This document shows positions 1 to 6,537 of a DNA stretch of 35,146 nucleotides, piece by piece. Both the position numbers and the translations under genes were made by a program. Source of the stretch: an uncultured Alphaproteobacteria bacterium (GTDB lineage: Bacteria > Pseudomonadota > Alphaproteobacteria > Rs-D84). Below the pieces are notes generated by a model that was not told the origin of the DNA, ran no database searches, and saw only the letters and a program-made list of their open reading frames with translations. The stretch's first letter is position 1. The number at the start of each line of letters is the position of its first letter. The DNA lies in assembly GCA_904502245.1 (NCBI GenBank), contig CAJGDN010000003.1:1-35146 (forward strand), read 5' to 3'.

Positions 1-222
1 CAACTGGTATGTGATGGTGCCGGCATATCATTAATGCCAGAATGGTGCACCATGCGTAACGAACGATTGATAGAAGTTCCAAACATCGATTTTGACTATG
101 AATATATTTTAACAGGAATCGGAAATCCATTAACAATAAAAAGTCCAAAAGTTCAAGCATTTTTAGAGTTCTTTTATGATTTTTGCAAAGAATATGATAT
201 TCCGCTGGAAATGTTTGAATAA
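1..222 (+). CDS. LysR-type transcriptional regulator, C-terminal fragment (5' end outside window)
   Basis: The reading frame is open from base 1 to the TAA at 220-222, so this is the last 73 residues of a longer protein cut by the window edge. The piece GAGISLMPEW followed by a short loop and then SPKVQAFLEFFYDF matches the end of the LysR effector-binding domain: the G-x-G-I-x-x-x-P turn and the closing helix with S-P-K-V-x-A-F. LysR proteins are DNA-binding regulators that respond to small molecules. The HTH domain and target are not visible. The ATG at 34 is internal and unlikely to be a start. A hairpin terminator follows within 10 bases. Family assignment is fairly sure; the specific regulator cannot be named. 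Confidence 0.72.
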   Translation, partial: QLVCDGAGISLMPEWCTMRNERLIEVPNIDFDYEYILTGIGNPLTIKSPKVQAFLEFFYDFCKEYDIPLEMFE

Positions 223-229
223 TAAAAAA

Positions 230-250
230 GCACCGTTTGGTGCGTTTTTT
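230..250 (+). terminator. Rho-independent terminator of the LysR-type gene
   Basis: Stem GCACC / GGTGC with a GTTT loop (230-243) is followed by a run of T. An A run precedes it, so it can also work on the minus strand for the convergent HNH gene ending at 272. Confidence 0.8.
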
Positions 251-271
251 TATTTACATAATAACTATGAT

Positions 272-1462
272 TTAACGACTAAACTGACATAAAAATCGAT
301 TTAATTTATTAAATTTTGCGCATGTGTATTCTTCTAAAAATTTTGGATTGTGAGAACAGATGTCAAATGCTGCATGTGGATAGCAATCTAGTTTGCCACC
401 CAACATCGGGGTTAATGTTCTGAAATTCTTCTCTTGAAATACATCGTTGTTAAAATACATATGCATCGCATTATAGAACAAGTACATTTGTTCCGGATTT
501 TTTGCCATACGAGTCACATAATCTATAACTGGAATGCGTTCAATTCGCGGCGAATATATTTTCGACAAAGATGTCTTTTGTGATTTTCTTGCCACCGCAT
601 TATTTACACGCTTTGAAAATTCTGCTGGATCCATACAAGGTTCAACCCCATATTGCTGAGCATAAATCATAACTGTTTTTGGATCGTGCAAATCATCTAA
701 AACGGGTGCTGTGTGATTAATTTTCTGTAATGTTTGTGTATAATTTGCATATATTTTTTGATTTGCAGGTATGTTATCTGACAACAATACATAATATTGA
801 AAAGTATTAAATAAATCAACATAACACCACAATTCATTATGTTGTGAAAACAGTATCATATTATGGAACAGTTCTGTAACACCGCCATCAAGTTCTATAC
901 TAACGTCAACAGGATTCAGCGGACAAAATGGAACAACACTGTAATTATACTTTATACTGTTTACTTTATTACCGGATTTATCCACAACCAAACCAGATTC
1001 TAAATATTTAAAATCAATATTTTGTGCCATCGCATAATTAAATGCAATTTTTGCAATTCCTGTTTGAAAAGCAGAATTTTGTAAATCAAAATTATAGGCG
1101 ACAATTTGCAACGGCAATTTTGATATATCACAACGCAATTCTCGACTTAAATCTGGACAAGATACAACCTTGCCTGCTTTGATATTCGCATTATAATGCT
1201 TGCCATTATATACAATCGTACCCGTACATGGTGGTGTAGACTTTGTATTATTGGTTTTGGAAAAATCGTCTATCCTGCTGATTATCGGATTAAATATCTT
1301 GGTAAAAGGCGCATCGATATGCTTGCTAATAAAATTATTACAATCCGGACAACATATGTCTTCTGATTCATACAAACCACCCAGCGCATTTTGAATAACA
1401 TGTTCTTTGCTGCGCGTTGTGATTTCTCGGTTACAATAAATACAATTACATCTTTGAGCCAT
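272..1462 (-). CDS. HNH_5-type endonuclease-like protein
   Basis: A 396-aa protein. Its first 50 residues carry a zinc-finger HNH layout: C7-x2-C10, then SKEHVI with H21, a following LGG (27-29), C38-x2-C41-N42 and D50. This is the pattern of the HNH_5 domain, a treble-clef nuclease fold found in many uncharacterised bacterial proteins. The other 340 residues resemble nothing I can name and may be a partner or substrate domain. The gene stands alone between a LysR-type gene and a compositionally odd intergenic region. It is driven by a perfect-consensus promoter that leaves almost no 5' leader before the ATG, and no Shine-Dalgarno is visible. Nuclease activity is inferred from the motif only. 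A role in defence or DNA processing is possible but nothing here proves it. Confidence 0.72.
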   Translation of the reverse strand: MAQRCNCIYCNREITTRSKEHVIQNALGGLYESEDICCPDCNNFISKHIDAPFTKIFNPIISRIDDFSKTNNTKSTPPCTGTIVYNGKHYNANIKAGKVVSCPDLSRELRCDISKLPLQIVAYNFDLQNSAFQTGIAKIAFNYAMAQNIDFKYLESGLVVDKSGNKVNSIKYNYSVVPFCPLNPVDVSIELDGGVTELFHNMILFSQHNELWCYVDLFNTFQYYVLLSDNIPANQKIYANYTQTLQKINHTAPVLDDLHDPKTVMIYAQQYGVEPCMDPAEFSKRVNNAVARKSQKTSLSKIYSPRIERIPVIDYVTRMAKNPEQMYLFYNAMHMYFNNDVFQEKNFRTLTPMLGGKLDCYPHAAFDICSHNPKFLEEYTCAKFNKLNRFLCQFSR

Positions 1463-1472
1463 AACAAGAATT

Positions 1473-1501
1473 ATTATATATACTTATTTTCGTTTTGTCA
1501 A
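1473..1501 (-). promoter_or_regulatory. Perfect-consensus sigma70 promoter of the HNH_5 gene
   Basis: Read on the minus strand: TTGACA (1501-1496), 17-bp spacer, TATAAT (1478-1473). Expected transcript start is near 1466, four bases before the ATG at 1462, so the mRNA would be essentially leaderless. Confidence 0.78.
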
Positions 1502-1582
1502 TACGTTTTTAAAAACTTTGTCCTCATCTTTGGTCGTTATTATACAATTTGATAACTAAAAATATGCATATAAACTGAATAA

Positions 1583-1732
1583 GACTTGTTAAAATGCTAT
1601 GTGAGGCGAAGTGTGATGCAGGCGGACCAAATCAACTGACCGACCAATATTGGAAATCTGGGACTTTGGACTTGCCTTGGCATCTTGACAAAGGCTACCT
1701 GTTTTAAAACGCACCATTTGGTGCGTTTTTTT
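1583..1732 (+). ncRNA. Candidate small RNA ending at an orphan terminator
   Basis: A possible promoter (TTGATA at 1549-1554, 16-bp spacer, TAAACT at 1571-1576) predicts a start near 1583, and a strong hairpin terminator closes at 1732, giving about 150 nt without an ORF. Internal pairing includes GCCTT/AAGGC around 1674-1695. I do not recognise it as 6S, SRP, RNase P or tmRNA. The promoter is only moderate, so this is tentative. Confidence 0.3.
1706..1732 (+). terminator. Orphan Rho-independent terminator
   Basis: AAAACGCACC / GGTGCGTTTT stem with an ATTT loop, then seven T. It resembles the hairpin at 230-250. No plus-strand CDS lies upstream within 1.4 kb. Confidence 0.78.
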
Positions 1733-1945
1733 CTCTTGGCTTAAATGCCTGCGAGGCAACCGTGACGATTTTGCTGCACTACACTTGCAAAATCTACTTG
1801 TTGTGTTTGGATTTCCATGCTTTTTTGATTTTTGTGCCGATAGCAGTTTCACCCCAGGGCGGGCTGTTTTTATTTTAACCAAGAGTAGCAACTCCAACCC
1901 ATTTTCGCCCCACGTGCCAAAACCACCCAAAAAATGTGACACGAC

Positions 1946-1974
1946 AATAAAAACACCGCCCGATTGGGCGGTGT
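1946..1974 (-). terminator. Rho-independent terminator after the 166-aa membrane protein gene
   Basis: Nine-bp stem ACACCGCCC / GGGCGGTGT with a GATT loop. On the minus strand it is followed by a T run. It lies 18 bases past the stop codon at 1993. Confidence 0.85.
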
Positions 1975-1992
1975 GGGACGTGAGAAAAGATG

Positions 1993-2493
1993 TTATTTTT
2001 TTGCCGTCTTTTTTACAATTTTCTTAGGACGTGATGGTGCAACCCGCGCTTCGTCCATTGCCATTATGTCAATTTCGGCATCACCACGCGCAACATCTAT
2101 TATGTGATTTACGTTACGACGTAAATTTGGATGATTATCGGCATATTTCTTTATCCCAACCAGGACTGCCGCCGTTACAATCTTTTCCATATCGTTCATG
2201 TCCAGTTGTTCTGATACGCGACCACGTATTGCGGATACAACATTGTTTATTGTCTTGCGCGTGCGGCGAAAAAAACTGCGACGACGATGCGCACGAACAA
2301 TTTCATGTATCCACATTAATATTAAACCAACAACCAATGGTACAATTACACAAAACAAGAAATAACGATACCAACCATCACAAAATGTGGTTGTAAACAT
2401 AGCATCACATATACGTTTAAAATGTAAAAATGATATCGCAATCATTTCATACACCGCCAATACAGTTAGACATATTTTTGATTTTAATAACAT
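1993..2493 (-). CDS. Small inner-membrane protein of unknown function
   Basis: A 166-aa protein, family not recognised. I use the ATG at 2493 because AGGGGGGAACC lies directly before it; an in-frame ATG at 2532 has no ribosome site and would lie upstream of the predicted transcript start. Two hydrophobic segments are visible, about residues 5-20 and 45-65 (FLFCVIVPLVVGLILMWI). A strongly basic stretch (RAHRRRSFFRRTRK) follows, then a charged cytoplasmic region and a Lys-rich tail ending PKKIVKKTAKK. The basic residues after the second helix put the C-terminus in the cytoplasm by the positive-inside rule, and the tail could touch nucleic acid or phospholipid (inference). It has its own promoter and terminator and follows a cvpA-like gene. 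Confidence 0.7.
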   Translation of the reverse strand: MLLKSKICLTVLAVYEMIAISFLHFKRICDAMFTTTFCDGWYRYFLFCVIVPLVVGLILMWIHEIVRAHRRRSFFRRTRKTINNVVSAIRGRVSEQLDMNDMEKIVTAAVLVGIKKYADNHPNLRRNVNHIIDVARGDAEIDIMAMDEARVAPSRPKKIVKKTAKK

Positions 2494-2523
2494 GGTTCCC
2501 CCCTGTTTTTTTCTTGTACCATC

Positions 2524-2552
2524 AGGATACAAAAAATTGAAATTTATGTCAG
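2524..2552 (-). promoter_or_regulatory. sigma70 promoter of the 166-aa membrane protein gene
   Basis: Minus strand: CTGACA (2552-2547), 17-bp spacer, TATCCT (2529-2524). Predicted start about 2517, 24 bases before the ATG and within the region carrying the strong Shine-Dalgarno. Confidence 0.5.
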
Positions 2553-2570
2553 CAGGTATGAATTCCCCAA

Positions 2571-2596
2571 AAAGAAAACCCCCGAAAATTCGGGGG
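2571..2596 (-). terminator. Rho-independent terminator after the cvpA-like gene
   Basis: Near-palindromic stem CCCCCGAA / TTCGGGGG (2579-2596). On the minus strand it is followed by a T-rich stretch. Confidence 0.82.
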
Positions 2597-2603
2597 ATTG
2601 ATA

Positions 2604-3362
2604 TTATTCTGATTTTGTTTCTGTGGGTACATCGGGTGCGCCTGCATCATCATGCGCTTCGACCGCGCGGGCAACTGTTTCTAATTGCAACAACTGATTT
2701 TCTAATGCGGCACGTTCAGATGATTTATACCCTGTTTCTGTATCGGTATTTTCGGTTTCCGATTTTGCAATCTTTGAATGTGATACAATCGCAGGATTAA
2801 TCAAATTTTTATAAATCTCAATCGCATGATGTGTGCCCGCAACGTCGCGCGCCAACAACTTATTTTCAGGCCCCGGGAAAAACCATTCGTCCAGTTTTAC
2901 CGCCGTTATCTGCATAATTGGACGGGCACGCGCCTGGGCCAACCACTGTGGCAGTGTCGGCATATCAGAATAATACCACAACGCCCCCCAATAAAAGCCC
3001 CCCATAACGACAACACCACGTATAATACCAAATATTACCCCCAATGTGCGGTCAGTTACGTTCATAATACTGTCTTGGATTTTATCGCGCAATTTCTGGT
3101 TTACAAAACCAACCAAGATTAACACTGCAAAAAATATGACAAAGTACGATGCAACCAATGTCCCAACAGTTGATTCAGACAAATTAAACCAGGACTGGAA
3201 TAATTTATCCAACCAGGGAGATGCAAAACGTGCGAAAATCGCCGCAACAACCCACGACAATGTGGCGATAGTTTCAAAAACACCGCCACGAATTGTCGCC
3301 CAAATAGTAGACAACAGAACAATGCCTACATAAACATAATCAAGTGCTGTTAAATCAAACAT
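2604..3362 (-). CDS. CvpA-family inner-membrane protein
   Basis: A 252-aa protein starting MFDLTALDYVYVGIVLLSTI. The order of four hydrophobic segments, a GxxxE-type stretch in RGGVFETIATLSWVVAA, and the loop DRTLGVIFGIIRGVVV are typical of CvpA proteins, first named for colicin V production and found as small multi-pass inner-membrane proteins in most Gram-negatives. The exact biochemical role is unsettled; links to envelope integrity and purF expression are known in Escherichia coli. After about residue 175 comes a charged, probably cytoplasmic tail (KSETENTDTETGY..., ending PTETKSE) that is longer than in short family members. The gene begins 17 bases after the stop of the thioredoxin-fold gene, so the two are probably co-transcribed. 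purF is not nearby. Confidence 0.85.
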   Translation of the reverse strand: MFDLTALDYVYVGIVLLSTIWATIRGGVFETIATLSWVVAAIFARFASPWLDKLFQSWFNLSESTVGTLVASYFVIFFAVLILVGFVNQKLRDKIQDSIMNVTDRTLGVIFGIIRGVVVMGGFYWGALWYYSDMPTLPQWLAQARARPIMQITAVKLDEWFFPGPENKLLARDVAGTHHAIEIYKNLINPAIVSHSKIAKSETENTDTETGYKSSERAALENQLLQLETVARAVEAHDDAGAPDVPTETKSE

Positions 3363-3379
3363 ATTTGTTCCGATTTATA

Positions 3380-3961
3380 TTATTTCTTTTTATTATCGCC
3401 ACGAACCAGTACATAACCCAATCCTGCAACCAATACAATCAGCAAGCCCCAGAACCAGATTGTTCCGCCCTGGTTATTTTTTTTTTCAGGTTGTGCAGCC
3501 TGTTGTTCAGCAGCACTGTATTCTGAAATTGCAGATGTACGGTCAGCGTGTTCTGATTTGAATTTTTCTGCGTCTTCGGCCATTGCTTTTTTGTTTGCAG
3601 CCGCAGCAGCCTTTTGTTCATCGGACAAATCAATTTCGATATGCTGACGCAATGTGTCCTGCATAAAATCTGCATAACCTTGTTCACATTTATCGCCAAT
3701 TACCAATACAGGAACACCACCAGATTCAAATTCACATTTTTTTAATGCAGCAGCAAATTTTTCCTGGTTTGCAGGTTCCATAACATTAACTTCGGTTACC
3801 TGTAATTCAGGATATTCATAAATCAATGTACTGGAAATAAATTCACGCGCATGATGACAATGTGGACAATGCGGTGAATGGTAAATCGTTATGTTTGCCG
3901 CGGATGCCGCACCAACAAATGCCAAACCAAAAATCGCAGATAAAATTGATAATTTTTTCAT
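3380..3961 (-). CDS. Membrane-anchored periplasmic thioredoxin/glutaredoxin-fold protein
   Basis: A 193-aa protein with a signal peptide (MKKLSILSAIFGLAFVGAASA). A redoxin domain follows: ITIYHSPHCPHCHHAREF puts the C-x-x-C active site at C32-P-H-C35, and GGVPVLVIG supplies the cis-proline loop. Two further cysteines (in KKCEF and DKCEQ) may form a second pair. Residues about 100-150 are Ala/Lys/Glu-rich and probably helical, and a C-terminal membrane helix (WGLLIVLVAGLGYVLV) precedes a basic tail. The CPHC sequence matches the DsbA active-site type, but the domain is much smaller than DsbA, so a thiol oxidant, reductant or cysteine-trafficking role cannot be separated. The ATG has AAAGGAG upstream. 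Abundant substrates may be the large Cys-rich secreted proteins encoded at 25-30 kb (inference). Confidence 0.78.
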   Translation of the reverse strand: MKKLSILSAIFGLAFVGAASAANITIYHSPHCPHCHHAREFISSTLIYEYPELQVTEVNVMEPANQEKFAAALKKCEFESGGVPVLVIGDKCEQGYADFMQDTLRQHIEIDLSDEQKAAAAANKKAMAEDAEKFKSEHADRTSAISEYSAAEQQAAQPEKKNNQGGTIWFWGLLIVLVAGLGYVLVRGDNKKK

Positions 3962-3983
3962 ATTTTACTCCTTTCGTGATGTG

Positions 3984-4013
3984 ATTATAGAAAATATTTC
4001 AAGGAGGGCGCAA
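3984..4013 (-). promoter_or_regulatory. sigma70 promoter of the thioredoxin-fold/cvpA-like operon
   Basis: Minus strand: TTGCGC (4013-4008), 18-bp spacer, perfect TATAAT (3989-3984). Start expected near 3977, 16 bases before the ATG. Confidence 0.55.
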
Positions 4014-4091
4014 GTGCTTTTATCATAAAATTCATTCCTGTTGATTTATTATTCAAGCCGGGGCATCATAAAGTAAAAAAGGAGAGAGAAT

Positions 4092-4679
4092 ATGTTTACC
4101 TTGGCACAATACCCCCTGCCATATGCAACAGATGCACTGGCACCATATATTTCCCAGGAAACGCTGGAAACACATCACGGCAAACACGTGGCAACATATA
4201 TCGACAATCTGAATAAATTGATTGAAAACACGCCGTATGATGAAGTCTCGTTAGATGAAATCATTGTGCAATCCGCCGGCCGGCCGTCTGATAAAAAAAT
4301 ATTCAACAATGCCGCACAGATATACAACCACAATTTTTTCTTTCAGGGAATGTGCCCGAATTGCACCACCGAGATGCCTGTTGAAATTATTGCTGCATTT
4401 GGCAGCGAAGAAGACTTTAAAAAACAATTTAAATCTGCCGCATCCAGCCTGTTTGGCAGCGGATATACTTGGTTGGTTCAGGATGGAGATCAATTAAAAA
4501 TTATAAATACTGCAAATGCAGACACGCCAATGGTATATGATATGAAACCGCTATTAAACCTGGATGTGTGGGAACATGCATATTATCTGGATTATAAAAA
4601 CAGGCGTGCTGATTTTATTGATAACTTCCTGGACAATTTGGTCAACTGGGATTTTGTTGCAGAAAATTTACGCAATTAA
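4092..4679 (+). CDS. sodB: Iron superoxide dismutase
   Basis: A 195-aa protein, the usual Fe/Mn-SOD length. It converts superoxide to oxygen and hydrogen peroxide in the cytoplasm. The four metal ligands are visible: H28 in THHGKH, H80 in NHNFFF, D158 and H162 in DVWEHAYY. Q76 in NNAAQ, at the position that distinguishes iron enzymes from manganese enzymes, points to iron. FGSGYTWLV is the family core with Tyr where Trp is usual. Two cysteines sit in MCPNC just after the second ligand, a place where most homologues have a glycine-rich loop; C-P-N-C could bind metal or form a disulfide (inference). A clear ribosome site, AAGGAGAGAG, precedes the ATG. It is a single-gene unit closed by a hairpin shared with the next, convergent gene. 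Confidence 0.96.
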   Translation: MFTLAQYPLPYATDALAPYISQETLETHHGKHVATYIDNLNKLIENTPYDEVSLDEIIVQSAGRPSDKKIFNNAAQIYNHNFFFQGMCPNCTTEMPVEIIAAFGSEEDFKKQFKSAASSLFGSGYTWLVQDGDQLKIINTANADTPMVYDMKPLLNLDVWEHAYYLDYKNRRADFIDNFLDNLVNWDFVAENLRN

Positions 4680-4680
4680 A

Positions 4681-4710
4681 ACAAATGGGGGGGGGCATCA
4701 CCCCATTTGT
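4681..4710. terminator. Hairpin between convergent sodB and spermidine-synthase-like gene
   Basis: Stem ACAAATGGGG / CCCCATTTGT around a G-rich loop starts one base past the sodB stop and abuts the stop codon of the minus-strand gene (4711). The T run is weak on the plus strand. Confidence 0.6.
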
Positions 4711-6093
4711 TTATCGATCATATATCACTGGCGTCTTGTTAATAGTATAAATACGACCATCGTTTTCAATATTATAGTACACGTAGATAACATTCGATGC
4801 ACCAAATGTGTTGTGCCACGGTGACATACCCCCGATTACCTGACGCATGGTATTATATGGAAACACTGCTTTAAATGTATTATCAAAAACACGTGAATAC
4901 TTGTCACCAAATTCAGGTTTTACAATCATATTCAGTGCGATAATTCCATTCGGTGCAACACGCGACTTTAAACGTTCCAAAAATTCAACCGTTATCAATG
5001 ATTCTGGAACCTGGTACGAATTAGAATAAACATCCAGCAATATAAAATCGTATTGTTCATCAGTGTTTTTTAAATACTGACTGGCGTCCGCAACAATAAA
5101 CTTTTTATTTGGTGATAATTTCTGGCGCAAAAAATATTGTTCAGATACATCTTTTAACGTGTGTTCTATATCAACGAACGTGTAATCATTATGCGTGTCA
5201 TTTAACCCCAGTGTAAAGCCCCCTGCCCCCAGAACCAGGATTTTATATGTGTTATCCGCAGGCATTGTATCTATGAAATTTTCATTCAGATAATCTATAT
5301 AATCTGCCATGCCTGATTTATCACGACGATATACAGACATCGGCAATCCGTTCATATACAAAATACGTTCATCGATAGTTTCACAAACGCTGATGGTTGA
5401 ATTCGCGTTATTTACCAAAATACCAAACCGTTGTTTCTGGTACGTGTTGCTGTTGATATATAATGACGCCCCCAATACCATACCACACACAATCCATACC
5501 CACCAACGACGACGTAAAATTAACGCACCAACAACTGATAGGGCTGTTATCAGAACTACTGTATAATTTACCCCAAAAAATGGCATTAACAATAATGTTG
5601 TTGCAATTGAACCAAACACAGATCCAATTGTATCCCATGCCATGATATTACCGGTTGATTTGTGCGAATACGTATGTAGTTCACGCGACAACAGTGTTGT
5701 GTTAAAACCAAATAAAAATGGCCCAACAGATAGAAATATTAGCGAGTAGATAAAAGTTTGAATCACACCAGATGTCAATCCACCACTATACATTGCTGAA
5801 AAATAATACGTAATTAGTGGGAAACTGGCCGCGCAGACAGACAAGAACGCAATAACAAGGAAACTGATGTTTAACACGCCACGGATTTTGCCGTTATTAA
5901 CACGTTCTGATTCCCCCATAAAGTACCCAAATGACATAAAACCTAGAAATATTGCCATGATAATACTGGTGATAACAGCACTGGACCCAACATAAAATGA
6001 TAATTGACGCAAAACAGCCAATTCCAATGATAAACTGACATAACCATTTAAAAAAATTAAAAATACCAATGTCGCGCGTGATAATTTTCGCAT
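4711..6093 (-). CDS. Multi-pass membrane protein fused to a spermidine-synthase-like domain
   Basis: A 460-aa protein. The first 215 residues hold about seven hydrophobic helices, beginning ATLVFLIFLNGYVSLSLELAVLRQL, the layout of the membrane-fused spermidine-synthase-like family. The rest is a Rossmann methyltransferase fold: GAGGFTLG (289-296, SAM-type motif I), VDIE at the end of the next strand, ADASQYL, and LLDVYSNSY. True aminopropyltransferases have a D-x-x-D catalytic pair here; the second Asp is absent, so polyamine synthesis is doubtful and the substrate is unknown. I place the start at the ATG at 6093, preceded by AAGGGGAATGCGGG. An in-frame ATG at 6123 lacks a ribosome site and lies upstream of the predicted transcript start (about 6115). 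No speE or speD partner is near. Confidence 0.83.
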   Translation of the reverse strand: MRKLSRATLVFLIFLNGYVSLSLELAVLRQLSFYVGSSAVITSIIMAIFLGFMSFGYFMGESERVNNGKIRGVLNISFLVIAFLSVCAASFPLITYYFSAMYSGGLTSGVIQTFIYSLIFLSVGPFLFGFNTTLLSRELHTYSHKSTGNIMAWDTIGSVFGSIATTLLLMPFFGVNYTVVLITALSVVGALILRRRWWVWIVCGMVLGASLYINSNTYQKQRFGILVNNANSTISVCETIDERILYMNGLPMSVYRRDKSGMADYIDYLNENFIDTMPADNTYKILVLGAGGFTLGLNDTHNDYTFVDIEHTLKDVSEQYFLRQKLSPNKKFIVADASQYLKNTDEQYDFILLDVYSNSYQVPESLITVEFLERLKSRVAPNGIIALNMIVKPEFGDKYSRVFDNTFKAVFPYNTMRQVIGGMSPWHNTFGASNVIYVYYNIENDGRIYTINKTPVIYDR

Positions 6094-6121
6094 CCCGCAT
6101 TCCCCTTTATCTTTGATTTGC

Positions 6122-6150
6122 ATACTAATAAAATATCATTTTTTGCGCAA
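6122..6150 (-). promoter_or_regulatory. sigma70 promoter of the spermidine-synthase-like gene
   Basis: Minus strand: TTGCGC (6150-6145), 17-bp spacer, TAGTAT (6127-6122). Predicted start about 6115, downstream of the first in-frame ATG, which supports the shorter protein. Confidence 0.45.
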
Positions 6151-6159
6151 CGTAAAATA

Positions 6160-6459
6160 TTAATGTACATTCATTAATCTGATATCATCAAATTCAGGGA
6201 AACGATTAAACATTGCACGCGCAAATGGACACAGGGTCATTACATGTCGATGCTGGGCACGCGCCATGTTCGCAACATTACGTACCAGCGTCAAACCAAT
6301 CTTGCGATTCCTGAATTCTGGGGCAACACCAGTGTAATCAATAATTAATTTATCTGCACCAATGCGAACAAATGTGATTTCACCAACCTTGCGCCCATTT
6401 ACGACGGCTTCAAACCCATCGCGTTCAGGAGATATAAAATATTGGATGTTTTCTGACAT
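6160..6459 (-). CDS. Small GNAT-type N-acetyltransferase-like protein (YidJ/COG2388 type)
   Basis: A 99-aa protein with the compact GNAT fold of the COG2388 group. It has an N-terminal hairpin, DYTGVAPEFRNRKIGLTLV (the acetyl-CoA loop, usually V-x-x-x-x-R-G-x-G, here with R-N-R-K-I-G), and MTLCPFARAMFNRFPEF, the family's conserved C-P-F end piece. Such proteins bind acetyl-CoA; their acceptor substrate is mostly unknown, and the plant and bacterial relatives are sometimes non-enzymatic. Replacement of the central G of the R-G-x-G loop is worth noting. The gene has its own extended -10 promoter placing the transcript start on the ATG itself. It ends 66 bases before the spermidine-synthase-like gene on the same strand. 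Confidence 0.83.
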   Translation of the reverse strand: MSENIQYFISPERDGFEAVVNGRKVGEITFVRIGADKLIIDYTGVAPEFRNRKIGLTLVRNVANMARAQHRHVMTLCPFARAMFNRFPEFDDIRLMNVH

Positions 6460-6465
6460 ACAATA

Positions 6466-6474
6466 AATATATCA
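6466..6474 (-). promoter_or_regulatory. Extended -10 promoter of the GNAT gene (leaderless)
   Basis: Minus strand: TG-A-TATATT (6474-6466). No good -35 is seen. Seven bases downstream is 6459, the A of the ATG, and there is no ribosome site, so a leaderless mRNA is likely. Confidence 0.45.
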
Positions 6475-6510
6475 CGCACACAAAATAATTTAAATACGAC
6501 AGTATTCCAA

Positions 6511-6533
6511 ATAAAAGACGCCCAAATGGACGT
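6511..6533 (-). terminator. Rho-independent terminator after the lactate dehydrogenase gene
   Basis: On the minus strand ACGTCC / GGGCGT pairs (one G-T) around ATTT (6533-6518), followed by CTTTTAT. It lies five bases past the stop codon at 6538. Confidence 0.65.
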
Positions 6534-6537
6534 TCAA

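Larger units (their letters stand above)
1463..1992. other. 530-bp intergenic island without a convincing gene
   Basis: Beyond the HNH promoter, this stretch holds a hairpin terminator at 1706-1732 that ends no visible gene on the plus strand, and the minus-strand terminator of the next gene at 1946-1974. Composition is richer in G and C than the neighbouring intergenic DNA. A 117-codon open frame on the minus strand (1942-1589) reads straight through the terminator hairpin, has no ribosome site and lacks the codon preference of its neighbours, so I do not call it a gene. Confidence 0.6.

Noticed and set aside
1589..1942. 117-codon open frame on the minus strand
   Set aside because: It reads through a clear terminator hairpin, has no ribosome site or promoter, and its codon use differs from neighbours; treated as non-coding.
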